64,000 bases of DNA from Persicaria tinctoria (GCA_037127255.1 JBANSL010000013.1:14776688-14840687), one strand, 5' to 3'; positions 1 through 11,300 are shown, counted from the stretch's first letter. Notes: generated by a model not told the origin, from the letters alone. Made by a program: numbers and translations.

Positions 1-12
1 ACTCTTAAAACA

Positions 13-120
13 AGAGTCGTGCAACTCTTATAACAGAGGCGTGCAACTCTTACAACAGAGTCGTGCAATTCTTACAACAGAGGCGTGCAACTCTTACAAC
101 AGAGTCGTGCAACTCTTACA
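13..120. repeat. 22-bp tandem repeat, about five units
   Basis: Five consecutive copies of a 22-bp unit, of the form GAGTCGTGCAACTCTTACAACA, run from the start of the window. Units alternate between GAGT and GAGG at their left end, so the real period may be 44 bp. The array probably continues to the left of the window. Confidence 0.85.
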
Positions 121-123
121 TCG

Positions 124-660
124 TATGTTGTGCAAAATATAATTTTTTTCCGCTTTTTTTTTCGTTTCAGAACTTTTTGTTTTGCAAAAACAACTTTACG
201 TTGTGCACATATATGGACTGATCGAGTCGCAATCGACGAGCGACGAGATTCACATTCAGATCGCAATCTCTCTCCCATTCAAATCGTAGTCCGGAAAACA
301 GACCGTGAGCGATACATGCGTTTTTTTTTAATTTTTAATTTTATTTAATTTTATTTTATTTAACATTTTGTCGTGCAAATATAATAGTACGTTGTGAAAA
401 TTTAACCGTAAGTTGTGCAAATATGACCCAAGTCTAGTTTTCTTTTTAAAATTTTGTCGTGCAAATATAAGAGTACGTTGTGCAAATTTAACCGTAAGTT
501 GTGCAAATATAACATTTTGTTGTGCAAAATATAATATTTTTTTCCGCTTTTTTTTTTCGTTTCAGAACTTTTTGTTCTGCAAAAATAACTTTACGTTGCA
601 CAAATATAAAATTTTTTGTGCAAATATAACTTTATTTTGTGCAAATGTAAAAATAAAAAT
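124..660. repeat. Degenerate AT-rich repeat block with an internal duplication
   Basis: The words TTGTGCAAATATAA and ACGTTGTGCAAAT recur throughout. A block of about 85 bp at 124-212 (TGCAAAATATAAT, then a T-rich run, TTTCGTTTCAGAAC, TTTACGTTG) is repeated with small changes at 514-607, and the intervening segment is itself partly duplicated (about 364-425 and 454-512). There is no credible coding frame. Probably degenerate satellite or LTR-derived DNA. Confidence 0.6.
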
Positions 661-759
661 ATAGTAGATGTGAATCACATAATAAAATATAGATATTTTT
701 TTTAATTCCCATATTTATGGGGTATGGTTTGTAATTTAACAAAATTTCTTCTCCTTCCT

Positions 760-1460
760 CGATTCCAGCGCTCGCCATAGATCTGGAATGGATCTCAGAG
801 CCACCGCTTGCACCGCCTCCAGCTTCGCTCGCAATTGCTCCGACCTTCTTCACTCCGGCCTCGCTCGCTCGCCATAGATCTGGCAGCCTCGCCATAGATC
901 TGGCCGGATCTGTAACCGCCTCGCCGGAGATATCTCTCGCTCCCTCGCGCTCGCTCGCTTTGGCCTTTGCTCCGGCCTCGCTCCGGCCACTCGACTCGAC
1001 TCGCTCTCCGCCTCCGCCACCGCCACCGGCCGCTCGCTCGACCTCCAAGTTTGCTCCTCCTCCGTCAATGGCGGCTCTTCAATGGCTAAAGGAAGAATTT
1101 GTAAAATTGGGGAATAAAAAACCAAATTTGTGAAATTGACAGTGAATTGGACAGATCTGATACGAAAACCTCTAGCAATTGATCTCCTCGAGGAGGAAGA
1201 TGGACGGAGATCTCAGATCCAGAGCTGTCTCGTGCTCCTCGATCCATCTGGCTTCTCGACCTCGTCTTCCGGTGGCGAGGCACACCGCCATGGCGGTAGA
1301 TCTGAAACTTTGACGAAGCCGGAGCGTATCGTGAGGGCGAGGGCGAGGGAGAGCGCATCGCGAGGGCGCATCGCCATGGCAGTTGCAGGGAGGGAGAAGA
1401 CTGGAGAGCGATGGATACGGAGAGAGAAAGAGAGAGGGAGGGAGGTTGAATTAGGGTTAT
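760..1460. other. GC-rich, gene-edge-like segment with no supported gene
   Basis: This segment is much richer in G and C than its surroundings and contains several copies of CGCCATAGATCTGG. Several overlapping frames are open on both strands, but their products are low-complexity (Ser, Arg, Ala, Glu) and I recognise none. It could be the edge of a transposon or a decayed first exon; the sequence does not decide. Confidence 0.35.
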
Positions 1461-1559
1461 ATAACGGCTATTTTCCTAAATTGTCCAATACGCGACCATT
1501 TTGCAAAAACGTCCAAATAAAGTGCATGTTTTGTAAAAATTTTCAATTTTAAATTGAAC

Positions 1560-1950
1560 CAAGTCAATATCGTGCTTAAATTAAATTGAACCTAAGAGAT
1601 TAAGTTCAGTTTTCTGTTTACAATTGCTAAAAATTCAGTTTTACATTCGGTTCGATTCGGTTTATATATGTTTGATTCACACCAGGTTGAATCAATTCTC
1701 ATGAATGAAGTTATAACCCATTATAAGATATTGTGTATATTTTTAATAAATTATCTAGAGAACAATTTTTTTAATTCAATTTTTTTTATATAATTAATTA
1801 ATTGTATGTCAATTAGCTTCATTTATATTCGAACCTAAACCGAACCTAAATCGAACTAAACCTAAGATGTTATATATAGGTTCAGTTTTTGGTTCACAAT
1901 TTCTAAAAAAATTCACTTCGTAAACCTGAACCGAAAGGAAGCATCCGCTA
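1560..1950. repeat. CGGTTC/GAACCG-rich transposon-like repeat
   Basis: Repeated GAACCTAA, ATTCGGTTCG and AACCGAACC words resemble the termini of the hAT-like element at 34104-39122. The boundaries are not clear. It overlaps the C-terminal part of the minus-strand ORF that starts at 2399. Confidence 0.4.
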
Positions 1951-2399
1951 GAGCGAGTCAACCCATCCGTTGCAGTGACTCCATTCGATGGCAGCGAGTC
2001 ACCTTTGTGGGAGTGGGCTCTCTCGTTGTCGAAGCTCTCTGATATGATTCCGCTGGAAGCGAACTCCATCCGCTGCCACGACACACTCGCTGGAGCGGAT
2101 CTACTCGCAAGCTCTCGGGCTGACTCGCTGAGTTGATCCGCTGCAGCACATAGCCATTCGCTATCAGTAAATTTCCAGTAGAACAACATCACGTAGATCT
2201 CGGAAAAAGCTTTCCAACACATGCTCATGTGCGTCGATCGGACAACCGAGGCCTCCGGAAAGTGCTTTACAAGTTCAGCTTCCCGGGCGGACAGCTTTCG
2301 CAACTCGCCCTTGTTTTCACTCTTAGACCTTGATTTCGTGCTCAGTAGCTCCTTAGCTTGTTCCATGCTTTTTAGGACTTCTTTCTTAAGCTCTCCCAA
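1809..2399 (-). CDS. Unrecognised minus-strand ORF, probably a fragment
   Basis: An open frame of 196 codons. The N-terminal 60 residues are charged and helix-prone (Lys/Glu-rich with ELKKEV and SAREAELVKHF), followed by a more hydrophobic patch with Trp, Cys and Phe. I do not recognise the family. The last third runs into the repeat at 1560-1950 and is unlikely to be original protein. It may be an exon of a lost gene or transposon-borne coding sequence. No promoter, splice context or partner gene supports it. Confidence 0.25.
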   Translation of the reverse strand: MGELKKEVLKSMEQAKELLSTKSRSKSENKGELRKLSAREAELVKHFPEASVVRSTHMSMCWKAFSEIYVMLFYWKFTDSEWLCAAADQLSESARELASRSAPASVSWQRMEFASSGIISESFDNERAHSHKGDSLPSNGVTATDGLTRSSGCFLSVQVYEVNFFRNCEPKTEPIYNILGLVRFRFGLGSNINEAN

Positions 2400-2704
2400 G
2401 TCTTGCCTTAGCCTCTCTTAGCTCCGTTCATCGTGTTCTTCACCTTGGATTTACGAATCTGCATAAAACTATAGAAATAGCGTAGATTTCAAACTTTCAT
2501 GGCCACAAAATGAACACTAATCTAAATTAATGCTAAACATTAACATATTACAATGAAACACACCTATAATGCCTATTAAAATACACCTTATCACTGTACA
2601 CTTTTTAAGAAAACAAATAAAAATTCTTCTAATTATTGCTCTTATTTTAGTTAAAACTACAATTAACACCTATCTAATCATTATAAGGGCAATTTTGTAA
2701 AGTA

Positions 2705-2792
2705 GAGTCAAAATACGTACCTTAAATGACATATTTTTCTTAACAAGATTTACATCCTAAAACGACATGTTTTAAATAATGGAGGGAGTATA
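2705..2792. mobile_element. Possible Stowaway-like MITE terminus
   Basis: The segment ends TGGAGGGAGTA, the usual inner end of a Tc1/mariner (Stowaway) MITE, preceded by AT-rich sequence with ACGACATGTTTTAAA. No matching CTCCCTCC partner was found nearby, so it may be a truncated element. Confidence 0.3.
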
Positions 2793-3055
2793 AACTTCTC
2801 AAGGTCGCAAGCAAGGGATAAAAATGTCAAGCTGACAGTCCCAGACCTTGTAAACAGCAACACCTTCCCAATAATAAGAAGCCTAGCCATAACCAACTTC
2901 CTTGGGGACTTCTTAGCTTCAACTCTGAACATCTTCAATGAAACAGACTTTAAAGGGGACGGATCATATTCAATAACTAGAAGACCAGTTATAAAATGAA
3001 ACTTCAACAAGGAAAACCTAGCAATCAATCCATCAACCTTGACCCAATATTTCAT
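2750..3055 (-). CDS. Unrecognised minus-strand ORF of 101 codons
   Basis: The translation begins MKYWVKVDGLIARFSLLK and has a fairly natural mix of hydrophobic and basic residues for about 85 residues. Its C-terminus falls in the MITE-like sequence at 2705-2792. No family is recognised. It could be an exon of a decayed host gene read from right to left. The ATG and downstream ORF are the only evidence. Confidence 0.25.
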   Translation of the reverse strand: MKYWVKVDGLIARFSLLKFHFITGLLVIEYDPSPLKSVSLKMFRVEAKKSPRKLVMARLLIIGKVLLFTRSGTVSLTFLSLACDLEKFILPPLFKTCRFRM

Positions 3056-3059
3056 TTTT

Positions 3060-3900
3060 TTTAAACAAACTCATGCATTAACATCTGATGGACTAACTGG
3101 AAATTGAAATGCATTTTGGAACCTTGTACTAAAACTAACCCTAAACAAGTATTCTTAAGATGCTGAAAATCAGAAGTTGATAACCCCTTTTAATATCTTC
3201 ACAAACTTCAGGATGATAGTGGATATTATAGCTCGAGCACAAAATCTCTCAGTATCAGATAAACCCATAATCAATGTTCTACAAAACACAAACAAATACA
3301 CACATAAAACACAACATGCATAACACAAAGAAACAACAACCGACAAATGATCAGAAGCAAATACTCAAATCGAACTACCGTTTAAATGAATTCATCTCAG
3401 CACTAGATACTACACATAAAAAGAACACAAAAATAAATGATAAAACTGCATTAAAAAACAAAATCAACAATGGAAAAAGTTATGTAACAAAAATGGATCA
3501 CAAAAACCTAAACAATAAGAGGGAGACAAACGACAACGAACTAAACTACAACGACAGTGCACTAACCTTGGAATGCTCTACATGATTCAACGATTTTTAC
3601 TTGTATCGATTAAAATGGAGAGAGACTATAGTAACTGTAAAATGTTGAACGCCAACAATCGAAAATGTAGCAATGGAAAGAAGAGGGAAATTAAAGTGAA
3701 GAACGACTCCGCGATAGACCTATTCTTACTTGAGAGCCCAATACATCGAACCGTAATAACTATGAAGCCTACCTAGTACCTACCCATTCGTGGCCCACTA
3801 CATTCAAATACAAGATCATGTACAGTAAACTAACATTTTAAATCTTTAATCGGAATAATTTTTTTATTAAAAAAAATCAATGGAAGGTCCTCGATCGATC
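3060..3900. other. AT-rich intergenic segment, nothing supported
   Basis: Two open frames here (3274-3585 and 3573-3776) are Asn/Lys/Thr-rich and look like chance readings of A-rich DNA. No repeat boundary or gene signature was seen. Confidence 0.5.
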
Positions 3901-3904
3901 GCCG

Positions 3905-3915
3905 TCTATTTATTA
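3905..3915 (+). promoter_or_regulatory. Possible TATA element of the DUF677 gene
   Basis: TCTATTTATTA lies about 60-70 bp upstream of the ATG at 3977, a plausible distance for a TATA box with a short leader. It is a weak match and no other promoter element was identified. Confidence 0.3.
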
Positions 3916-3976
3916 CACAGTCGACGAGCGAGCAAGTTCATTCACTATACCCAGTTTCAAAGGAATTCCATCCTCA

Positions 3977-5062
3977 ATGGCTGATGGTGATGAGGAGGAG
4001 CTCAACCTGCTTAGGGAGTTGGACTCCACCCTCCAAGAGCGCAGCACCCAATTGATAAACACCATCAAATCGGAATCGGACGGCGCTCCCTCCCTCGACT
4101 CGTTGATCGTGGTGATCCGCTCCCTCGGCGACACCAACCAGGACGTCGTCAAGGTCCTCCTCCGTTCAAAGGACGACATCCACGGCAGCCGCGAGCTCCT
4201 CGAGCTTCTCTCCCTCTACTTCAGCTGCAGCCACAAGACCCTCGACTTCCTCAACATCCTCGAGCCCTGGCTGCACGGCGTCAGCTGGCGCCTCGACCGC
4301 GTCAAGTCCGCGCTCAAGGAATTCAAAGCTGACAACACCAAGACCGGCTACGGGAGGACGCTCCTCCAGCGTGCGCTCAGCGGCTTCGCACAGGCCAGCG
4401 ACGCCCTCGTCGCCCAGCGCCTAAACGCCGCGCTCGCCGCCGTCCTCGAGGAGCAAACGCGCCTGTATGATCGCCTCCAGGCCAAGAAGCACGAGCTCGA
4501 TGTTCAAGTCCTGAAAAACGACCTCGTGCTTCTTGGCCAGGAGGCGGTCGTACAGGATAGGCGGTTTAAGCTGTACCGCAAGGTTTTGACGCTCATTCAG
4601 GCTTCCCTCTATTATGGGCTGTTGGTATACGTTTTTCTGTCGCCCGCTGCGGCCTTCACGCCAATAGTTGCATCCGCAGGCAAAGCGGTCAAGAACCAGA
4701 TCCAGTACAAATTGGATCAGTGGATGGACCACATGTGGAGGAAGTACGAGGATAGGCTGAGGAGGAGGACCGAGTTGGTCAAAGGGCTGATGAAGGAAAG
4801 GAGTCAGATAACGGTGGAGGACTTGGAGGGGATCAGGGTGGCGGTCCAGGCCTTGCAGGACAAGTTCCAGAGGTTCTCGGTCAACGCAGGGTCTACGGTT
4901 GCCCTTAGGCAGGACCCCGTGGTGAAGAGCATGGTCGACGATATGGAGAGGAAGATCGATGGGTTTTCGAGGGCGATTAAAGATTTGCAGGCCGAGAAGG
5001 AAAAGTGTTACAAGGACGTTAAGGATGCTAGGGCGAAGATGTGTGGAACCACTTTTAGGTAG
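3977..5062 (+). CDS. UPF0496 / DUF677 (At14a-like) protein
   Basis: An intronless gene for 361 residues. The N-terminal half is helical and has the family pattern: 'NQDVVKVLLRSKDDIH' (about 55-69), then 'LYFSCSHKTLDFLN' (about 80-93), matching the At14a signature of an extended helix followed by a Tyr-Phe...Ser-Lys-Thr-Leu-Asp-Phe motif. A hydrophobic stretch at about 203-235, shared by the family, could be a membrane-associated hairpin. The remainder is coiled-coil-like (WRKYEDRLRRRTELVKGLM). Family members are plant-specific; the founding Arabidopsis protein was described as integrin-like, and biochemical function is unclear. The gene is markedly GC-rich against AT-rich surroundings. Two oddities: an inverted duplication inside the reading frame (4462-4556), and a stop codon that belongs to an inserted MITE. 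Confidence 0.85.
   Translation: MADGDEEELNLLRELDSTLQERSTQLINTIKSESDGAPSLDSLIVVIRSLGDTNQDVVKVLLRSKDDIHGSRELLELLSLYFSCSHKTLDFLNILEPWLHGVSWRLDRVKSALKEFKADNTKTGYGRTLLQRALSGFAQASDALVAQRLNAALAAVLEEQTRLYDRLQAKKHELDVQVLKNDLVLLGQEAVVQDRRFKLYRKVLTLIQASLYYGLLVYVFLSPAAAFTPIVASAGKAVKNQIQYKLDQWMDHMWRKYEDRLRRRTELVKGLMKERSQITVEDLEGIRVAVQALQDKFQRFSVNAGSTVALRQDPVVKSMVDDMERKIDGFSRAIKDLQAEKEKCYKDVKDARAKMCGTTFR
4462..4556. repeat. Inverted duplication inside the DUF677 reading frame
   Basis: Arms of 34 bp at 4462-4495 and 4523-4556 are inverted copies with 31 matches of 34, separated by 27 bp. In related proteins the left-arm residues (LYDRLQAKKHELD) are normally followed directly by a basic stretch. Here about 19 residues (176-194) intervene, encoded by the spacer and the right arm. 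This looks like a local template-switch insertion that stayed in frame. Confidence 0.85.
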
Positions 5063-5337
5063 GGGTGTTATTCCCGAGCTTGACATGTTCAAGTTTGGTT
5101 CGTTTGTTAAATAAACTCGAGTCAAGTCGAGCCTAATTTCTAAACGATCTTTTTATTTTGTTCAAACTTGGCTTGTTTAGGAAATGAACGAGTTCGAGCC
5201 GGGTTTTTTTCGAAATTTAAATAGTTCTACTTCATAATTATAACATGTTAACTTAAAGAAAATTTTAAGCTCGAGTCGAATTTTTTCGAGCCGATCCCGA
5301 ACCGAGCTCAAGCTGTTCAGTTTATATAACAACCCTA
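5060..5337. mobile_element. hAT-type MITE (278 bp) inserted at the DUF677 3' end
   Basis: Terminal inverted repeats TAGGGGTGTTAT and ATAACAACCCTA are flanked by a perfect 8-bp target-site duplication CTTTTAGG at 5052-5059 and 5338-5345, diagnostic of hAT transposition. The interior is rich in GAGCTCGAG/TTCGAGCC words and encodes nothing. Its first three bases (TAG, 5060-5062) are the stop codon of the upstream gene. Confidence 0.92.
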
Positions 5338-5345
5338 CTTTTAGG

Positions 5346-6524
5346 AGCGAGAAAGATGATTGAGCAATCGGTATATGTACGTTTGAGTTTGATGAATCTC
5401 CTTGCATTGAACTCCCTTTTGTTGATATTATTTGGATTTGTACGTAAAAGATGTGCATGTTAACTATACATATAAGAAAGTGGTTTGCCATTTGTGACGT
5501 CAGAGAGGAAAGAGAGTGTCAACTCAACGCTCTTAAATTCTTTTAAATTTGACGTGAAAATAAAAGCTAATCCTAATTAGAGTATTTATATATGAGAATG
5601 GTAATAATCCTGAACTAATGGGCTATACTTACTATATAAAGCAAGCCCACACCTCTCATTCATCACCAATGCTAAAAATAGCAATAAGTCTTTATAATAA
5701 ATAGTTTATGCTAACGGCGTCGGAGTTGTATCTGACGGAGACTGGAGCATATCACGTTGAGTATCGATGATAGAGACTAATTAACAAGTTCAATGATGGT
5801 GGTTGTTCCGATTTAGAAGCGAAGCTTCGAGTAATAATGGACGCGGTAACTCTTGCAATCGCCCTGACTCTCGCTCGATTCATTCCTTGCAATCGCCCTG
5901 ACTCTCGCTCTATTCATCAGTCCGTCAGAACGGACACGCATGGCCTCCTCCTCTTCTCAGACCGTCAATGAGGAAGGCTTGGAGTCCCAGCCTGGGACAT
6001 ATCACTCAATAATCGTGCAAGCCCCTTTGGGGGAGATCGCTTTTGGTGCCCTGCGTTAGATCTGATTGTGCAGATTGGCGAAGACCAATACCGGGGTCAT
6101 TTTTGGCATCTTTCTCTTAGGCATGGCCAACGGTAAATGAAGGAGCTAGGGTGGGTTTCGAAATGACGCGGCTTCGGAGGAGAAAAACAGCTAGAAGCCT
6201 AGAACTGGAGCTCCATACGATCATGTTCAGTCCGAGTTCGAAGATGAAGAAAAAAATCAACAGATCTGGGCGATTCGGATGGAGATGATGAAATAAATTA
6301 CTGGTGGTGGGAAAACTCGGATTATGTTCCTCTGCCCCCACACCCCTCCAAGGGGGCAAGGTTGTCGTTGATTCCCAGCAATAAGGATGGTTCGGTGGGA
6401 GATCTGGGCAACTTGAAAAATGGAGTTGCTACGAGTGTGGGTGAGGTATTCGGGGTCCATCTTCTGGTGCTGGTGGCAAAAAAAATCAAGAGAGGGGGTG
6501 GGGGATAATATACTGCTGATTTCA
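5346..6524. other. Intergenic region with a small ORF and a short tandem duplication
   Basis: The first bases (5346-5363) continue the original DUF677 frame to a TGA at 5361-5363. A TATAAA-containing stretch at 5630-5645 resembles a promoter or LTR. A 34-bp segment beginning TTGCAATCGCCCTGACTCTC is duplicated in tandem (5853-5886, 5887-5917). An ATG at 5940 opens 39 codons ending at 6059 (MASSSSQTVNEEGLESQ...), with no recognisable family. The rest shows no gene. Confidence 0.4.
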
Positions 6525-6642
6525 TCTATTTGTTAATGATAATTTTCTTACTCCCACTAACTATATTATATTTCATCTTAAACACAATTACGCTCTCTTT
6601 CTGAAAGGTTTTCCGACGGACGTTGTTATCCGTCGAAGGACT

Positions 6643-8335
6643 ATGGTAGGGTTCTGGGCTATGGATAGCGGCTCAAGGGCCTATGGCCCGCCGGGGGATC
6701 CTCCGGACAAACCGCGTAATTGGAAGAATGTCTTGCTGGGGGAACCAAGTCAGTTCGGGAGGCCGTTTAATGTGGGTTATATTGATGATAAGGTCGTCGT
6801 GTCGTTCCCAGGCGGGGAGGATGGCGATCCTGTTATCGACATACCGAATGAGGTCATGACAAAACTGGAATCGGTCTAGAAAACTTCGCTCATTATCAAA
6901 GTGCTAGGGGGGGTTTATCCCTTATTCCACCATGGAAAGAAAGCTGAAGGAACTGTGGAGGCCGGCTGGGCAGATGCTCCTTAGGGATCTTCCCAAAGGT
7001 TATTACATCGTGAGATTCGAAACAAAGCACGATTACACTAAGGCACTCACGGGAGGGCCATGGTCTATATTCGGGAAATACCTTATCATTAAGGCATGGA
7101 CACCTTGTTTCGACCCACTCACGTATACTATTTCGACATCGCCGACATGGGTCAGGGTCTCAAACCTGCCTATCGTTTTCTATGAGGAAATCATTCTCCG
7201 GAAGATCGCTTCAGGAATTGGTAGACCGCTTAAAGTCGACACCCGCACCCTATTCACCAATAGGGGAAGATATGCAAGGGTGTGCGTGGAAGTGGATCTT
7301 GCCAAGCCTCTAAAAGGAACAATTACAATCAACGGGGGTGTGTATTTCCTTGAATATGAAGGGCTTAACAAAATTTGTTTTAAATGTGGCAGGTTTGGTC
7401 ATCTAGCAATGCAATGCACAGTCGGAAGGGATGCTAGGAAAGAACAAGGGAGGCAACCAGAGAAGCCCGGCAAACCTACGGACATGGAGACGGAGGACAG
7501 TCAGGGGGTGGTCAATGGGGTGCAGAATTCGCCAGATTCGGAAGGTCGGGTTGATACGGGGGAAATCAGAGGCTGCTACGGTCCGTGGATGGAGGTCAAT
7601 CGCCGCCGCCGCAACCAGAAAAAGCCGGTATCCAGGGTCGGAGAGAAAAGCAAGGGCGGTGAGGCTGCCAGAATAAACGAGGCAAGCGGGAAGGAGATTG
7701 GCGGAACGGGTACCTCGAATGATGCAAAGAGCAGTAATGGAGGAGTCATCATTGAAGGGAAAGGCGCGCATGATGGAGGGACTATGAATGTCGATATCGG
7801 AATTGATGGAAATAAATGCGAGACTAACGGGCGGATGAGGGAAGACAGAAAGAATGAAGTGCAGGAACAGGCCATACAGAACCAAAGAGATATTAATTTT
7901 GTGATGGGGGAATCGAGCAGAAACGGGAAACCTAAAAGGAGGAAGGCTAAAGCCAAGGGGCCCATTGTGACCGGGCCTAACGAGGGAGACCGTACTGGGC
8001 CCAAGAAAAGGCCAAGGACATGCCCAGAAACTTATTTTCAAAATTTGAAGGGTTCGCTGTATGGAAATGGGCCGGACCAGGAAGTGACTCACCCAGTTAT
8101 TGCTACGTCTGTCGACATGGAAGGGATTCAGAATAATCCCCAGGCCACCGTAAGTGAGGATGGCAGAGTAGTGGTTATTTCATCTGCGATCGATGTTGTG
8201 GAGGAGCTTCGCTCGGAAGCAATGTCGAACCAAGGACAACCAGATCTCACTACGGAGGGCGAGAGAATCAGTGCTAACACACCCATGGAGGTGTCGATGA
8301 TGGCCAAGGGAGGCCTCGCGAGGGATTCTGTGTAA
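6643..8335 (+). pseudogene. LINE-1 ORF1 (DUF4283 / zinc-knuckle RNA-binding protein)
   Basis: This encodes the nucleic-acid-binding protein of the LINE ribonucleoprotein. The first part (6643-6879) ends at a TAG where related proteins have Trp (VWKTSLIIKV). Reading then resumes in another frame from about 6932 to 8335. The DUF4283 core lies at about 6932-7380 (LRDLPKGYYIVRFE, GPWSIFGKYLIIKAW). A CX2CX4HX4C zinc knuckle, CFKCGRFGHLAMQC, lies near 7374-7415. It is followed by a long, hydrophilic, low-complexity tail. One nonsense mutation and one frameshift make it non-functional. Confidence 0.9.
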
Positions 8336-8357
8336 GGGTTGTTGGGGTCCTTCCTTT

Positions 8358-11300
8358 TTGTCGGTTTTGATGAATTGCCTTCTTTGGAACTGTTGTGGAG
8401 CCGGTAGCGACGGGTTCCGCAGGGCTATTAAATATATGCTTAAACGACATAAGGTTGATGTGCTAGCGATCTTCGAACCTAAGATATCTGGTGAGAGAAC
8501 GAAAGAGGTGTGTGACCGTCTGGATTTTTCGGACAGATATATTGTCGAAGCTAACGGCTTTAAAGGTGGGGTTTGGCTCCTCTGGAACGAGGAGAATGTC
8601 AAAATCATGATCAGAAGAGCGTATGAGCGCTTTATTGTGGCGGAGGTTGGGTATGAGGGGAAGAAATTCCATCTTATTGTTGTCTATGGGCACCCGAATG
8701 CCCATGATAGGAGGAGATTCTGGAGGGAGCTGTCGGAGGCTACGGAGAGTATTACTGGCCCGGTGGTGGTGGGTGGTGATTTGAACTGCATCGTTAACAA
8801 TTGGGAGCAGAATACGGAGGATGGTAATCTCCGGATTCCGACACGTCTTTAGAAATTGGATTGATGAGTTTGGTATGGTGGACTTTGGCTTTGTTGGCCC
8901 TACTTTCACTTGGTCTAGAGGGAAGACTGTTGAGACGCTGAAGGAGCGCATGCCTGATAGGGTGATTGGGAATGCTGAGGCCCGGTTGGAGTGGCCGGAA
9001 GCTATGGTGCGCCATTTGCCTAGGTTTAACTATGACCACACCCCGCTTCTGTTTACGGCTAATCCCCCGGTTCAGCTTAATAAGAAAAGGAGGCCTTTCC
9101 AGTTCCAAGTTGCCTGGTTAACTCACCCGGATTTCGATGGCCTGTTGAGAAGGGAATGGAGGAAGGAAGAGACGGCGCCAACTGCTATGGAGCTCCTTAA
9201 GGACTGTTTACTTAAATGGAACCGGGAAACCTTCGGCGCCATATTCGAGAGGAAGAATAAGGTGTCTGAAGATCCGCAGGTTGTCCAGGAGAAACTCAGT
9301 AGAGGGCCGACGAGGGAGTTGATGGAGGAAGATAGCAACATTTTATCCGAGTTTAACAGAGTGCTTGAGCAAGAGGAACTTCTTTGGTTCCAGAAATCAA
9401 GGGAAAATTGGTTAAGGGCGGGAGATAGGAATACCTCTTATTTCCACCTCTCGACCATTATTCGACGCAAGAGAAATAGAATACAGGTTCTGATTGATGA
9501 GGACGACTCAGAGATTCTGGAGGCGAAGGCTATTGAAGGCAAGGTAGTGGATTTCTTCAAGTAGCTGTATACCTTTCCGGATGTGGAGAGGGTGCCTATC
9601 GATCTCGAAAGGGGGGCCTTTCCCACCTTACCTTCGGAGAGTTGGGACAACCTGCTGAAGAGGGTTTCGGATGCTGAGATTTATAAGGCTGTCAAGAAGA
9701 TGGGTGGCTTTAAAGCTCCCGGGCTTGATGGTTTTCAAGCTATATTTTTTCAGAACTGCTGGTCGACGGTGGGCTCTACGGTTATCAACTTTGTGAGAGA
9801 ATTTTTCGCTACCAAGAGACTCCCGAGGGCGGTTAATGAGATGCTAATTGTTCTTCTTGCTAAGGTGGCGAGACCGGAATGAATCTCCCAATATTGTCCC
9901 ATCAGTCTTTGCAACGTCGTTTACAAGATCATCACGAAAGTGCTAGCCAACCGTCTTCGACCGTTATTGGGTTCGCTTATTGGTCCGATGGAAGGAAGTT
10001 TTGTGCAGGAAAGGCAAATCACTAACAACATTGTCGTTATGCAGGAGATTGTGCATTCCATGAGGAAGAAGAAAGGTAAAGTTGGCTGGATGATCCTGAA
10101 GATCGATCTCGAGAAAGCTTATGATAGGCTGAGGTGGGACTTTGTGGCGGATACTCTTACTGATGCAAGGTTGCCGAAGGATTGGGTTGACTGGGTTATG
10201 GAATGCGTCTCCTCAGTTAATACTCGCGTCCTCGTCAATGGTGAAGTTACGGAAGAATTTGAGCCTTCAAGAGGCACCAGGCAAGGGGATCCGATCTCTC
10301 CCTACCTCTTTGCGATGTGCATCGAAAGGCTTAGTCAAATGATCGAGAGGGCTGTGACTAGGGGCCAATGGAAACCGGCCAAAATAACTAGGAGTGTGCC
10401 GGAGATATCCCATGTTATGTTCGCTGATGACATTATTTTGGTTGTGGAAGCTTCTGTACCGCAACTGATCATCATCAAAAGGATCTTGGAGGAGTTCGGT
10501 AAGGCTTCTGGATTGAGGATCAACGTCAGCAAATCCAAGCTTTATGTGTCTCCAAATGTTACTTCTGATGTAGTTGAAGCTTTAAAGGCTGAGTGCGGTT
10601 TTGAAGTTACCAAAAACTTGGGGAGTTACCTTGGTATGCCGATTCTTCATACTAGGACTGAGAAGGAAACGTTCAGCCCATTATTAGACAAAGTAAACAG
10701 CCGTTTAGCGGGATGGAGACAGAGGAGACTCAGCTTGGCGGGGCGGGTTACGCTCGCTAAGTCGGTTCTAAACTCGATACCCATTTACTCCATGGCCACA
10801 ATCTCGCTTCCGGCTACGTTGTGCGAGGATATCGACAAAGCTGTCCGGGGATTCATCTGGGGCGATAACGACAACCAAAGGAAGATCCACTTGGTGGCTT
10901 GGGAAGATGTGTGCAAACCAAAGGCTAACGGCGGTCTGGGGATTCGTTCAATGAAAGAACTGAACATCGCGGTTGCAGGTAAACTTGTGTTGAGATTCAT
11001 TAATAATAATAATAATGATATTTGGTGCAGCATCCTGCAAGCTAAATACGTCCGAAGCCATGGTCAAATGGTGACGGGGGTCTCTGTAGTTTGGGCCAGC
11101 ATGAGGAGGAGCCTCAATAGAGTGGTTAATGATGGTCTCAGATGGGTTATCGGTGATGGTCGTTCGATTCTATTTTGGAAAGACAGATGGCTTTTGGAAG
11201 GAAGCCTTGAGGATTTAACTAACAAGCAGCCGGAGGAGGAAGAGAAGGCCAAAAACGGTTAGGGATTATTGGAGCGAGGGTGTTGTTGGCAATGGAACTT

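Noticed and set aside
632..1552. Several overlapping ORFs on both strands (632-1048, 850-1125, 1086-1358, 1130-1552)
   Set aside because: Products are low-complexity and overlap in all frames; open frames follow from GC-rich, stop-poor sequence.
4421..5125. Long minus-strand ORF opposite the DUF677 gene (234 codons)
   Set aside because: It is an antisense shadow of a GC-rich gene and its start lies inside the MITE; no family resemblance.
7403..8092. Minus-strand ORF of 229 codons opposite LINE-1 ORF1
   Set aside because: Shadow of the sense reading frame, which has clear DUF4283 and zinc-knuckle motifs.
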